Positions 26,787 to 36,054 of a DNA stretch of 64,000 bases are shown here, one piece after another (the first letter of the stretch is position 1; every line of letters begins with the position of its first letter). The notes under the pieces are model-generated. The model saw only the letters and a list, made by a program, of their open reading frames with translations. It did not search any database and had not been told where the DNA came from. This DNA is from an uncultured bacterium. GTDB taxonomy: Bacteria > Pseudomonadota > Alphaproteobacteria > Sphingomonadales > Sphingomonadaceae. A program made the position numbers and the translations under genes. The stretch covers positions 1 to 64,000 of the forward strand of contig CAISGR010000027.1 in NCBI GenBank assembly GCA_903884945.1, written 5' to 3'.

Positions 26787-27247
26787 GACCTGTTTTGCAG
26801 CGTTTGGGTTTACTGCTGCTTTGGGCAAGTCGGCGCCAAGCGCGCGCGCTCCTCAGCCGAGCAAGTTTAGCCTTGGCTGTTATCGCTGCGGTTGGCGGCC
26901 TGGCCCAGCCTTCTGTTGCCGAGCATCTGCCCGGTCAGCATTTGGGCTCGAAGACGGATCTCATCGGTATCTGGTCATTCGACGCCCGGTCCGGGTGCAA
27001 GACCGGTACAGCCTGGGAGTTCCGGGCGGATGGATCTTATAATGAGATCAGTTTGCCCGACCGTGCACCGCAGGCCACCGGGACGTGGTACGAACGCGGT
27101 GACATCATCTTTTATTCCCTGGCGCGGCCAGAGACAGTCGCCCCGGGGCGGCCTGACAAACGCATGGTGATCATCGAACGCGAACCCGATCGCCTCGTCG
27201 CATTGGGAGGTCGCAGAGTTCGCCACGTGATGCACAGGTGTCCGTGA
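26783..27247 (+). CDS. Exported protein of unknown function
   Basis: 154 residues from MRPVLQRLGL, overlapping the merR stop (ATGA). The N-terminus is long and basic with a hydrophobic core (ASLALAVIAAVGGLAQ, about 27-42), predicting an uncleaved anchor or signal. The remainder reads like a small lipocalin-like beta domain: LIGIWSFDARSGC, WEFRADGSY, ATGTWYERGD, MVIIEREPDRL. Two Cys are present. I cannot assign a family with confidence. It is coupled to the DUF1622 gene at its 3' end. Confidence 0.6.
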   Translation: MRPVLQRLGLLLLWASRRQARALLSRASLALAVIAAVGGLAQPSVAEHLPGQHLGSKTDLIGIWSFDARSGCKTGTAWEFRADGSYNEISLPDRAPQATGTWYERGDIIFYSLARPETVAPGRPDKRMVIIEREPDRLVALGGRRVRHVMHRCP

Positions 27248-27618
27248 TGACCGAGAGCCTCATTGTGGAGGGCATCCACTGGATCACGCGTGCCATCGAA
27301 GTCACCGGGACGGCGATCATCGTCGTGGGCGCCGGTTCTTCGCTGATCAGATTCCTGCAGCAATCCCTGAAAGGTCCGATCGACCAACATGTCGTCGGCA
27401 ACTTCAGGTCGAGCCTCGGTGAAGCCATTCTTCTCGGACTCGAATTCCTGGTTGCGGCCGACATCATCAACACTATCGCGATCCAGCCAACGCTTAGCAG
27501 TCTCGCGGTCCTTGCCGGCATTGTGCTGATACGAACCTTCCTGAGTTTCTCGCTAGAGGTCGAGATCAAGGGTCGTTGGCCCTGGCAGCGGGCGACGGGA
27601 ACCCCGCGCGATGATTGA
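27247..27618 (+). CDS. DUF1622 inner-membrane protein
   Basis: 123 residues from MTESLIVEGI; the ATG overlaps the preceding stop (ATGA). Three membrane segments are visible: AIEVTGTAIIVVGAGSSLI, then SSLGEAILLGLEFLVAADII, then LAVLAGIVLIRTFLSFSLEV. The motif LGLEFLVAADIINT is characteristic of DUF1622. The function of the family is unknown. Tight coupling to a MerR gene suggests it is induced with the metal genes around it. Confidence 0.8.
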   Translation: MTESLIVEGIHWITRAIEVTGTAIIVVGAGSSLIRFLQQSLKGPIDQHVVGNFRSSLGEAILLGLEFLVAADIINTIAIQPTLSSLAVLAGIVLIRTFLSFSLEVEIKGRWPWQRATGTPRDD

Positions 27619-27758
27619 GCATCGGCGCCGGCTCCGGGCGCCCGGGCGACAACGCCGGGGAAACAGGAAACTACGTATATTGGCGAAAATCGATTTGTGG
27701 TCCCTCGGGGCCGTTGCCAGCCGGATGTTCGGCCGGTCATAGCAATGGAGTATTGATC

Positions 27759-28139
27759 ATGATCATGACGCGTTCTTCCCGCTTGCGCGCGCTCGCCCTA
27801 GGGGGTGCAATCGTGCTGTCGCCCGCCATCGCCTCGGCCCAGGGGCAAACCACCGGCCATCCGTCGACCCAGTCTGCGCCCTCCGCCAACGGGTCGATGC
27901 CGGCAGGCGGCATGGAGAAGCACGACGCGATGCCAGGCATGGCCGGCATGCCGATGCAGGACGACAAGATGCCTGCGGCCATGCCTCCGATGGCAAAGAA
28001 GGCCGGATGCTGCGGCATGAAGAAGATGCCGATGGCCAAGCACAAGGCAGCCCCGCACCGCCGCCATGCGAAACCCGCCACCGCGAAGCCGGCGCCGATG
28101 CCCGCGGACAAGCCGATGCCCATGAAGGATGACATGTAA
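27759..28139 (+). CDS. Exported Met/His-rich metal-binding peptide
   Basis: 126 residues from MIMTRSSRLR with a signal peptide ending ASA-QG. The mature chain is Met/Pro/Lys-rich (MPGMAGMPMQDDKM), has a CC pair in KKAGCCGMKKMPM, and ends MPMKDDM. This composition is typical of periplasmic copper-binding peptides. The coding strand carries a CTACGTAT site 81 bases upstream (27671-27678). It lies 12 bases before the electron-transfer operon and is likely its first gene. Confidence 0.65.
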   Translation: MIMTRSSRLRALALGGAIVLSPAIASAQGQTTGHPSTQSAPSANGSMPAGGMEKHDAMPGMAGMPMQDDKMPAAMPPMAKKAGCCGMKKMPMAKHKAAPHRRHAKPATAKPAPMPADKPMPMKDDM

Positions 28140-28151
28140 GGAAGTCCTCAG

Positions 28152-30131
28152 GTGACGCGCCCTCACAACAACATCACCGGCCTCAAGCTATCGCGGGCTT
28201 TGAGGACGAGCGGTATCGCACTCGCGCTGGCGATGATCTCCGGATCACCGCCAGCGTCGGCGCAGATGGCCGAGTCAGAGCACGCGTCGCATCATCCAGC
28301 GGGCGGAGCCGCCGCGCCAGCGGCGATGCCAGCGGGCAACGTGATGGGGGCAGCAGCTCCGGCCGCGGCGAAAGCTGCCGATCCCATGGCGGCGATGATG
28401 AAAGGGATGATGGTGCCGTCGCCGGGTACCAAAATGGGCGCGGGACCGGCGGGATGCTGTGGAAACGGCGGCGCCAAACCCTTCTACCCCTCGCTGATGG
28501 ACTGGCCCGTCCTGACCGATGAGGCACGACGGACGGTACGCGCCGCGGCTCTCGCCCGCCTGGGGTCGGGCGCCGAGGTCCTGACCGCGGAGCAAGCCCG
28601 GCTTCACCACGCTCTCATGTCGAACGACACGAAAGGAGCCCAGGATGCGATCAGGGGCGCCCGCGAAGGCCTCGCACTCGCGGACAGCGGAGCAGGCGCG
28701 CTCAGGGGCCTCGAAGAGGGCCGCCCTCCCCGGCAGATTGCCCTGAGCTGGTTCAAGACCCAGTCGGGTTTTGCCGTCAGCGACCAGATGGCATACGGAA
28801 ACGAGCTGGCGGGCCTTTCCTGGTGGCACCTGATCGCGATGGCGCTGCTGGCGGCGGCTCTGGTTGCGGCGCTGCTACTCCGATGGGCGCGGCTGCGCCG
28901 CATCGCAAGCTTGGTGGAGCGGCTCGCACCAGGCGGGGCTACACCACCGGCCAGTCCGGCCACCTCTCCGGCCCCGGCCCCCATCGTGCCGGCGCCCGCT
29001 GCTCCTGCAGGCGCAGCTACGCCCGGCAGCGCCACGCCGGCAGCGCCGCGCCTGTGGAAAGGCGTCCTGCGGATCACCGCGATCTTCGACGAGACCCCGA
29101 GCGTCAAGACGTTCCGGCTCATGGAACCGAACCGCGGGCCGATGCCGTTCACGTTCCTGCCCGGCCAATATGCCTCGATCACCTCGGAGATCGAAGGCCA
29201 GAAGGTCCGACGATCCTACACGATCTCGTCGTCGCCCACACAGCGCGACTATATCGAGCTCACGATCAAGCGCGAACAATATGGGCTGGAATCGCGCCAT
29301 CTCCATGATCATGCCGCTACGGGCGACCTTCTCGAGATTGCGGCGCCCGCGGGCCGGTTCTTCTTCACCGGCAAGGAAGCCGAGGGGATCGTCCTGATCG
29401 CCGGCGGAGTCGGCATCACACCGATGATGAGTGTGCTGCGCAGCCTGACGGACCGCTCCTATGAACACGACATCTACCTCCTCTACGGTGTCAACACGCC
29501 GACGGATCTGATCTTTCGCGAGGAATGCGACTATCTGGCGCGGCGCCACCACAAGCTTCACATCGTCTCCATCGTCGCAAAGCCCGAAGGGACCGACTGG
29601 GCCGGGCCTTCCGGTTATTTGACGGCCGATTTCATCGCCGCTTCCGTTCCCGAAATCGCCAGCAGGCGCGTTCACCTGTGCGGCCCGCCGCCGATGATGG
29701 ACGCGGTGAAGGCGGCGCTTGCGCAGCTCAAGGTGCCGGCGGAGCAGGTAAAGACGGAGGAATTCGCGCCCCCCAAGGGCGGACCCGTCCTTGAAGATGA
29801 ACCGGCGGAGACCGCGACCGACAGCTCGGCATCGGCCGCCCCGCAGACGCCGCCCGCCATTCCTTCCGCGCAGGCGACGATCGCTTTTTCGAAGTCCGGC
29901 AAAAGCGGTGCACTCGCACCCGATCAGTCCGTGCTCGAGGCGGCGGAGGCCATTGGCGTGGCCATCGACTATGAATGCAGGGTCGGCATCTGCGGAAGGT
30001 GCAAGGTCCCGCTGCGGCAGGGCCAAGTGACGATGGAAGTGGAAGACGCTCTCGCCGCCGACGAGAAGGCCGACGGTATCATCCTCGCCTGCCAGGCAAA
30101 ATCGGTGGGCGATCTCGTGGTGGACGCTTGA
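28152..30131 (+). CDS. Membrane-anchored FAD/NAD(P)H oxidoreductase with 2Fe-2S ferredoxin domain
   Basis: 659 residues, GTG start. Order: signal-like helix (about 17-38), a Met/His/Ala-rich stretch with CC at 102-103, a helical periplasmic segment (115-200), a membrane helix (224-244), a Pro/Ala linker, then a ferredoxin-NADP reductase module with FAD motif RRSYTISS (353-360), NAD motif GGVGITPMMS (418-427) and CGPPPMMD (510-517), a second linker, and a plant-type 2Fe-2S domain with C609, C614, C617 and C647. NAD(P)H electrons would pass FAD to Fe-S on the cytoplasmic face. The b-type and multiheme proteins follow immediately, so it likely feeds them. The periplasmic N-terminal half fused to such a reductase is unusual. 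Confidence 0.8.
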   Translation: MTRPHNNITGLKLSRALRTSGIALALAMISGSPPASAQMAESEHASHHPAGGAAAPAAMPAGNVMGAAAPAAAKAADPMAAMMKGMMVPSPGTKMGAGPAGCCGNGGAKPFYPSLMDWPVLTDEARRTVRAAALARLGSGAEVLTAEQARLHHALMSNDTKGAQDAIRGAREGLALADSGAGALRGLEEGRPPRQIALSWFKTQSGFAVSDQMAYGNELAGLSWWHLIAMALLAAALVAALLLRWARLRRIASLVERLAPGGATPPASPATSPAPAPIVPAPAAPAGAATPGSATPAAPRLWKGVLRITAIFDETPSVKTFRLMEPNRGPMPFTFLPGQYASITSEIEGQKVRRSYTISSSPTQRDYIELTIKREQYGLESRHLHDHAATGDLLEIAAPAGRFFFTGKEAEGIVLIAGGVGITPMMSVLRSLTDRSYEHDIYLLYGVNTPTDLIFREECDYLARRHHKLHIVSIVAKPEGTDWAGPSGYLTADFIAASVPEIASRRVHLCGPPPMMDAVKAALAQLKVPAEQVKTEEFAPPKGGPVLEDEPAETATDSSASAAPQTPPAIPSAQATIAFSKSGKSGALAPDQSVLEAAEAIGVAIDYECRVGICGRCKVPLRQGQVTMEVEDALAADEKADGIILACQAKSVGDLVVDA

Positions 30132-30132
30132 G

Positions 30133-30816
30133 ATGACCGAAACCGAGAAAGTAACGGTCGGCGCTCTCTTGACCGCTCTTGCGCTGCTGGTCCCGGCCTT
30201 CCTGCTGCATTCCGCGCCGCGGTTCCCCGGGAGCCTGGCGGGAGGCCTGTTCGGCATCGCCGCCGCCCTGCTTTTCGTGCTCCTGCTCGTCTACAGCATC
30301 GTGAAGCGGCAGGCGTGGGTCAAGCAGCGCACGCAGCGTCTCGTCTCGCTTGGCGGACTGCTCAGTTTCCATGTGTATGCCGGCGCGATCGGCGCGCTGC
30401 TCGGGATTATCCATTCAGGGCACAAGTTTCAAAGTCCGATCGGCATCGCCCTCGTGATCGCGATGCTGACAGTCGTCGTCACGGGCTTCATCGGCCGATA
30501 TTATCTGGCGCAGGTCGGCCAGGAATTGCGGTTTCAGCAAAAGGAACTCAAGGTCCTGCGCGACCGCTATGACGTCCTGGCGGCCGTATCGGCCGATCTG
30601 CACGGTCAGAACATCGTTGATCCATCAGGACTGCCGCTGGACTCGCTGCTCGGCGCGATAGCCGATCTCGAATTCACGATTACCGCACGCGACGTCATCA
30701 AGGCCACGCTCGACAGGTGGATCGTCGTGCATATCGTCGCGGCGATCATCATGTACGGATTGCTGACGATGCACATCTGGAGCAGCATCTACTTCGGCCT
30801 GCGGTGGTGGCCATGA
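30133..30816 (+). CDS. Cytochrome b-like membrane protein
   Basis: 227 residues starting one base after the reductase stop. Five hydrophobic segments are seen (about 8-26, 36-55, 70-92, 103-120, 195-216). Candidate heme ligands are H80 and H94/H97 on adjacent helices and H200 and H214 on the last helix (VVHIVAAIIMYGLLTMH), a spacing of 13 residues as in bis-His b cytochromes. Between them lies a charged helical loop (ELRFQQKELKVLRDRYD). The family is not recognised. Position between reductase and multiheme cytochrome c suggests it carries electrons across the inner membrane. Confidence 0.65.
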   Translation: MTETEKVTVGALLTALALLVPAFLLHSAPRFPGSLAGGLFGIAAALLFVLLLVYSIVKRQAWVKQRTQRLVSLGGLLSFHVYAGAIGALLGIIHSGHKFQSPIGIALVIAMLTVVVTGFIGRYYLAQVGQELRFQQKELKVLRDRYDVLAAVSADLHGQNIVDPSGLPLDSLLGAIADLEFTITARDVIKATLDRWIVVHIVAAIIMYGLLTMHIWSSIYFGLRWWP

Positions 30817-31508
30817 ACCGGACGACCATCGTCTATCTGATCCTTGCGACGCTCGCGGTGGCCGCCGCGATCGCCGTCCCCCTCACCATCTACCGCTCGG
30901 GCAGCACCGCGCTGCCGCAATGGGCGTCGTCGGTTCGACCCGGGCCGCTATCGAACGCCCATGCATTTCTCGAAGGCAAGTGCGAGAGCTGTCACACGCC
31001 CAATCGCGGGATCAAGGCCGAAACCTGTATTGCCTGCCATGCGTCGGCGCCGGAATTGCTTATGAAGCCGGAGACCGCCTTCCACGTTAACGTCACGGAA
31101 TGCGCCGGCTGCCATGTCGAACATCAGGGGAGAGACATTCGGCCGGTCCGCATGGATCATGCCGTACTCGAGAAGATCGCCCAGCGTGGCATGAACCATC
31201 CCGCGGGGCTCGACTGCCAGTCCTGTCATGCCCCCCGGGACACGCATAAGGGCTTCTTCGGCACGGACTGCGCCAGCTGCCATCTCACGAGCAGCTGGAA
31301 GATCAGCGGATTTCTCCACCCCAGCCCCAAATCAACCGAATGTTCGCAGTGCCACAAGCCGCCGCCGAGCCATAACATGATGCACTTCGAAATGATGGAC
31401 AAGACGATCACCGGCGAGAAGAGCGCCCGCGTGGAGCAGTGCTTCGCGTGTCACCAGACCGACTCATTCAACAATATCAAGGGTGTCGGCATGGTGAAGG
31501 TCCATTGA
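30813..31508 (+). CDS. Membrane-anchored heptaheme cytochrome c
   Basis: 231 residues, overlapping the cytochrome b-like gene by 4 bases. An N-terminal membrane anchor (about 6-27) is followed by seven CxxCH heme sites at 57, 72, 97, 135, 153, 177 and 210 (CESCH, CIACH, CAGCH, CQSCH, CASCH, CSQCH, CFACH). Extra His residues (HVEHQ, SHNMMH) supply distal ligands. The layout resembles NapC/NrfH or cytochrome c3-like periplasmic wires. With the two genes before it, it would make an NAD(P)H to periplasm electron chain. The final acceptor is not shown by the sequence. Confidence 0.88.
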   Translation: MNRTTIVYLILATLAVAAAIAVPLTIYRSGSTALPQWASSVRPGPLSNAHAFLEGKCESCHTPNRGIKAETCIACHASAPELLMKPETAFHVNVTECAGCHVEHQGRDIRPVRMDHAVLEKIAQRGMNHPAGLDCQSCHAPRDTHKGFFGTDCASCHLTSSWKISGFLHPSPKSTECSQCHKPPPSHNMMHFEMMDKTITGEKSARVEQCFACHQTDSFNNIKGVGMVKVH

Positions 31509-31785
31509 CCCGTCATAGGGGTGTACCGGCAACAGTCGCTACGCGCGCTTTACTCCAGCCCGAAAGAGCAATTCGAGGATTTCCCGGAGTTGGAAAGGGC
31601 GCTGCCCGACAGCTTTTCCTCGCGCCACGTCCGTTCGCGCGAAAATGCCGCTGCCCGCAGACCACATTCACGAAACCGAACTCAAGGATCCGTAACCGGC
31701 CGACCAAAGAACTGGAAAAATGGGACCAGCGTGCACGAGAACCCCGTTGGCGCGCGAGCCGGATTCCCAACAGGACGGCCCTTTG

Positions 31786-33072
31786 ATGAAAGCTCCACGC
31801 CCAAAGGCGTCTCGCACCCGCCGATTGCGACGCATCCGCCAAATATTTGGCCCAGGATTTATTGCCGGAGCCGCCGACGACGATCCCAGCGGGATTGCAA
31901 CCTATGCGCAAGCCGGCGCGGCTTATGGATATATGCTTGGCTGGACCATGCTTCTCACCTGGCCGCTTGCCGCGGCCGTGCAGGAGATCTGTGGTCGAAT
32001 AGGGCGAAGTACCCGCGCCGGGCTGGCTGAAACCATTCGTCGTCGTTGTCCATCACCCGTTCTAAGGCTCGTTGTCCTCCTCCTGTTCATCGCAAATATC
32101 ATCAATCTCGGGGCCGACCTGGGTGCAATGGGCTCGGCGATGTCTCTCATAGGCGGCGGTCCCCCGCACCCCTGGGTGATCGTCTTTGCGCTTGCTTCAA
32201 CATTGCTCGAGACGTTTGTGGACTATCAGCGATATGCCCGGCTCTTGCGATGGATGACCCTGGCGCTCCTGGCTTATGCGGCGACGGCATTTGTGGTGCA
32301 TGTATCCTGGGGCTCGGTCTTGCGCGGGCTTGTAGTACCAGCCATGCCCGGCTCGGGAGCGTGGATGCTGGTGGCGGCGATCTTTGGCACCACGATCAGC
32401 CCCTATCTTTTCTTTTGGCAGGCCTCGCAGGAAGCCGAAGAAGCGGGCCTGGCCAGCGCTGGTGATGCGGAGCCAGGGCCAGACTGGCAAGTGCGCCGTA
32501 TCCGACTGGACAGCTGGCTCGGAATGCTGTTCTCGAACGTCATTGCCATCTTCATCATCGTGACGACGGCCGCAACTCTGAATGTCGCTGGAACCACCCA
32601 GATTGATACGGCTGCTCAAGCGGCCGAGGCGCTTCGACCGCTTGCAGGCGATTTTGCCTTCGCGCTTTTCGCTGTCGGAATCATCGGGACCGGCATGCTC
32701 GCCATTCCGGTGCTCGCCGGCTCTGCGGCCTATGCCGTTTCTGAAGCATTTGGTTGGCGGACCGGCCTTGCGCAAAGCGCTGGGCGGGCCAAGGCCTTCT
32801 ATGGCGTAATTGCTGCCGCGGGGTTGCTGGGTGTGCTTGTGCACTTCTCCTCGATCGATCCGATGAGGGCATTGCTATGGAGTGCTGTCGTCAACGGCTT
32901 TGTTGCAGCCCCACTTATTGCCCTGGTGATATGGCTCGGCTCGGATTCCGAAGCGATGAACGGCCAGCCCATTCCTCGGCGGCTGCAACTGCTCGGTGGC
33001 GCAGCCTGTCTGGTCATGGTCGGTGTTGCCATAATGACCACAGTTTCGTGGATCGCCCCGACCGCGCGATAA
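31786..33072 (+). CDS. NRAMP-related divalent metal transporter (atypical)
   Basis: 428 residues from MKAPRPKASR with about 11 membrane segments. The family helix-1 motif appears as DDDPSGIATYAQAGA (31-45) instead of DPGN, and the helix-6 site is GTTISPYLFFW (201-211) in place of the A-x-x-M-P-H motif, so the metal-binding Asn and the Met that favours transition metals are replaced. Such variants occur in NRAMP-related transporters including Mg and Al types. It is most likely a proton-coupled cation importer, but the substrate is uncertain. The gap of 277 bases before it shows no gene. Confidence 0.75.
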   Translation: MKAPRPKASRTRRLRRIRQIFGPGFIAGAADDDPSGIATYAQAGAAYGYMLGWTMLLTWPLAAAVQEICGRIGRSTRAGLAETIRRRCPSPVLRLVVLLLFIANIINLGADLGAMGSAMSLIGGGPPHPWVIVFALASTLLETFVDYQRYARLLRWMTLALLAYAATAFVVHVSWGSVLRGLVVPAMPGSGAWMLVAAIFGTTISPYLFFWQASQEAEEAGLASAGDAEPGPDWQVRRIRLDSWLGMLFSNVIAIFIIVTTAATLNVAGTTQIDTAAQAAEALRPLAGDFAFALFAVGIIGTGMLAIPVLAGSAAYAVSEAFGWRTGLAQSAGRAKAFYGVIAAAGLLGVLVHFSSIDPMRALLWSAVVNGFVAAPLIALVIWLGSDSEAMNGQPIPRRLQLLGGAACLVMVGVAIMTTVSWIAPTAR

Positions 33073-33537
33073 ATGATGATGATCCCCTGGCGATCCAGCG
33101 CTCGCACGCACAGATCAAGCTTGGCACGAGATTGACGCGTTCCGCCCTCAGCAATTTCAGCATCGTGAATCCGGCCGACGCGCGGCCTGGCTCAGGCGAC
33201 GCCGGTCAGCAAGTCCTGCGCACATTACGTAACGCGACGTGTGTGTGCTTGCCATAAATCGAAGAAATGCAAGCCAATCGCCCAAGTCACCGCGCCAGCA
33301 TTAACGCCGTCAGGCCGGCGCGGCCGCGCAATCCTGTGTCCAAGCTGCTCAGGCGTGGAGACAGAATATTGGCCTTGACTCTGGACGGTGGTCGAAGCCC
33401 GACAACACGGTCGGATCATGAACCCCATTGCTCGGCAACCGTCGTCTTGCCGCGGCGCGAACACGAGGGAGCAGCGGACGCGGCCCCCAAGGCGGCATGA
33501 GCCGCTCTGAGAGATATTTTCATATTTGAGGTCGAGC
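33073..33537 (+). other. Gene-free interval with a TTACGTAA site
   Basis: About 465 bases without a supportable gene. At 33225-33232 it holds the palindrome TTACGTAA, related to sites before other units of this window. Open frames here are shadows of no recognisable product. The promoter for the following glycosyltransferase operon should lie here. Confidence 0.5.
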
Positions 33538-35943
33538 ATGAACCACTCTGTGATCATTCCCCCGCTCAAGCGTATCGCTGTCGTAGGAACCTGCATTCCA
33601 AGGCAGTGTGGCATCGCCACCTTCACCAACGATCTGCAGCAGGCGTTGAAGAACTGCGATTCCGATCTCTCTTCAATGACGATCGCGTTGACGGACGATG
33701 CCAACACTTACGCCTATCCGCCCGATGTCGCCCTGGAGATCCAGCAGGCCTCGCCCGCGTCCTATGCAGTCGCCGCCGACTTCCTCAACGTGTCGAACGT
33801 CGATCTCGTTTCTCTTCAGCACGAGTTCGGGATCTTCGGAGGTGAGGCCGGTGAATTCATCCTTGGCCTTCTCAGCGGCCTCAACGCTCCGATCGTCACG
33901 ACGCTGCACACCGTACTGGCCAACCCCAACCCTGCACAACGTCGCGTCATGGATGGCATCATCAAACACTCATCCCGCCTCGTCGTCATGGCGGACAAAG
34001 GACGGCGCATTCTGCAGGACGTCTATGATGTCCCGACCGAGCACATCGCCGTGATACCCCACGGCGTTCCGGACCGCGCCTTTATCGATCCGGCGATGGC
34101 GAAGCACAAACTGGGACTTGCAGACCGGACCTTGTTGATGACCTTTGGCCTGCTTGGTCCAGGCAAAGGTATCGAAACGGCAATTCGCGCAGTGCCGGCA
34201 CTCGTTCGCGACCATCCCAATCTGCTCTATATGATTGTCGGCGCGACCCACCCCAACCTCGTTAGGGATGAAGGCGAACGCTATCGCGATAGCCTCGTTG
34301 CACTCGCAACCGAACTCGGCGTCATCGAGAATATTTGCTTTGTCGACCGTTATCTCTCACTGGATGAGCTGCTCGACCATTTGGCTGCATGCGATATCTA
34401 CCTATCGCCTTACCCCAATGAAGCGCAGATCGTTTCAGGAACGCTCGCTTACGCTGTTGCCCTTGGTAAAGCGGTCGTCTCCACGCCCTTCTGGTATGCG
34501 CAGGAACTGCTCGCCGACCATTGTGGCGTGCTGGTGCCTTTTTCGGAACCGGATGCACTCGGAGCTGCCGTCGCTCGATTGATCGTCGATGGCGCGTCGC
34601 GTAGCGAGATTAGAACCCGCGCGTACGAGCGCGGTCGCGCGATGATCTGGTCGAGCGTGGCGAAGCAGTACCTGAAAGTCTTCTCCGATGTCCGATTTGA
34701 AAGACGCTCCGGCGCTTCTCGGGCTATACGTCCTGTAAATGACGAAGCCTGGAACAGGGCGCTTCCACCGATAAACACGGACCATCTCGCCGCTCTTACC
34801 GACATGGTCGGCGTAACCCAGCACACAAAATTCGCGGTTCCGGACCGGAGACACGGCTATTGCCTCGATGACAACGCGCGCGCGCTGTTGCTTCTCTCCG
34901 AACTATCGACGCTGCGTTCTCTTACTCCACACGAGGAGCAGCTTGCGTTGACATATGCCGCATTCGTTGAGCACGCCTGGTCGCCAAAGGATAACCGCGT
35001 CCACAATTTCATGGGGTTCGACCGCACATGGCTCGACGATGCGGGAGCCGACGACGCGCATGGCCGCACGGTCTGGGCGCTGGGGGCGGTCGCAATGCGA
35101 AAAGACGATCGATTCCTGGACGGATGGGCCGCCGCGCGCTTGCTGGAGATGGCGCCGGCGTTGGTAGCGCTGACCACGCCGCGTGCCTGGGCCTACGGGC
35201 TGCTCGGCATCTCAAAGCTTCTCCGGCGCTTCCCGGGCCATCGCAATCTGGAACAGCTGCGAGGAGAACTGTCCAATCGCTTGTTCCAACGTTGGTCTGA
35301 CGCCGCCGCGCCCGACTGGATCTGGTTCGAAGACAGGCTCGGCTATGACAATGCCCGATTGTGTGAAGCTCTCATCGAAAGCGGCCATGACACTGGCAAC
35401 GAGTCTCACCTTGATGCCGGCCTCGATACGCTGCGCTGGCTGATGACGCTGCAGACGGCTGAAGCTGGGCACTTTCGGCCGATCGGAACCGAAACATTTG
35501 GAAGCGACAGGCGGCGCCCGCAGCCGTTCGACCAGCAGCCTCTCGAGGCTTGTGCAGCGGTGAGCGCATGCCTTACCGCGGCCCGAGTCACCAGCGACGT
35601 CCGGTGGAAGCGCGAAGCGCGCCGGGCCTTCAATTGGTTTCTCGGGGCAAACGACCTTGGCATCCCCGTCGTGGACGTCGAACGAGGCGCCTGCTTCGAT
35701 GGTCTCCATCCAGACCGGCGCAATGCCAACCAAGGCGCTGAATCGACGCTCGCATATCTTTCCGCACTGACCGCGATCCTGAGCACGGCCGAACAGGATA
35801 GCTCGTCGAGCAGAGCGGCACGCGTAGTCGAACTCTGCGCGGCCGGTACTAAGCCTCTCAGGCGGGTACCCAACGGGGTCCGAACAGGTCTTCCCGAAGA
35901 CCGCCCAGAAGCTCAGCTTTCCTGTGGATGCCCAAATCCATGA
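33538..35943 (+). CDS. GT4 glycosyltransferase with C-terminal helical domain
   Basis: 801 residues from MNHSVIIPPL. The first 400 residues are a GT-B glycosyltransferase: N-terminal LQHEFGIFGGE, then IPHGV, LLGPGKGIETAI and the donor-binding region LSPYPNEAQIVSGTLAYAVA. Residues about 410-770 form a separate helical domain (GYCLDDNARALLLLSEL, WAYGLLGISKLLRRFPG, ANQGAESTLAYL) resembling (alpha/alpha)6 enzymes. Proteins of this architecture often pair with GH130 phosphorylases, and one is encoded at 40348-41637. It probably makes a mannose-containing or related oligosaccharide; the exact product is unknown. Confidence 0.75.
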   Translation: MNHSVIIPPLKRIAVVGTCIPRQCGIATFTNDLQQALKNCDSDLSSMTIALTDDANTYAYPPDVALEIQQASPASYAVAADFLNVSNVDLVSLQHEFGIFGGEAGEFILGLLSGLNAPIVTTLHTVLANPNPAQRRVMDGIIKHSSRLVVMADKGRRILQDVYDVPTEHIAVIPHGVPDRAFIDPAMAKHKLGLADRTLLMTFGLLGPGKGIETAIRAVPALVRDHPNLLYMIVGATHPNLVRDEGERYRDSLVALATELGVIENICFVDRYLSLDELLDHLAACDIYLSPYPNEAQIVSGTLAYAVALGKAVVSTPFWYAQELLADHCGVLVPFSEPDALGAAVARLIVDGASRSEIRTRAYERGRAMIWSSVAKQYLKVFSDVRFERRSGASRAIRPVNDEAWNRALPPINTDHLAALTDMVGVTQHTKFAVPDRRHGYCLDDNARALLLLSELSTLRSLTPHEEQLALTYAAFVEHAWSPKDNRVHNFMGFDRTWLDDAGADDAHGRTVWALGAVAMRKDDRFLDGWAAARLLEMAPALVALTTPRAWAYGLLGISKLLRRFPGHRNLEQLRGELSNRLFQRWSDAAAPDWIWFEDRLGYDNARLCEALIESGHDTGNESHLDAGLDTLRWLMTLQTAEAGHFRPIGTETFGSDRRRPQPFDQQPLEACAAVSACLTAARVTSDVRWKREARRAFNWFLGANDLGIPVVDVERGACFDGLHPDRRNANQGAESTLAYLSALTAILSTAEQDSSSSRAARVVELCAAGTKPLRRVPNGVRTGLPEDRPEAQLSCGCPNP

Positions 35944-36054
35944 CGACGGTATCGGCTCAGCCGGCTGAAAAGGCCCGAGCGCTCAAAAGGTCCGCGACCG
36001 ACTCCATCGGTCCGTTGGCGATGGATGCCGTACAGAAAGCTGAGGCATGAGCAG

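Noticed and set aside
33225..33707. Minus-strand frame of 160 residues before the glycosyltransferase
   Set aside because: It runs into the well supported glycosyltransferase on the opposite strand and shows no family features.
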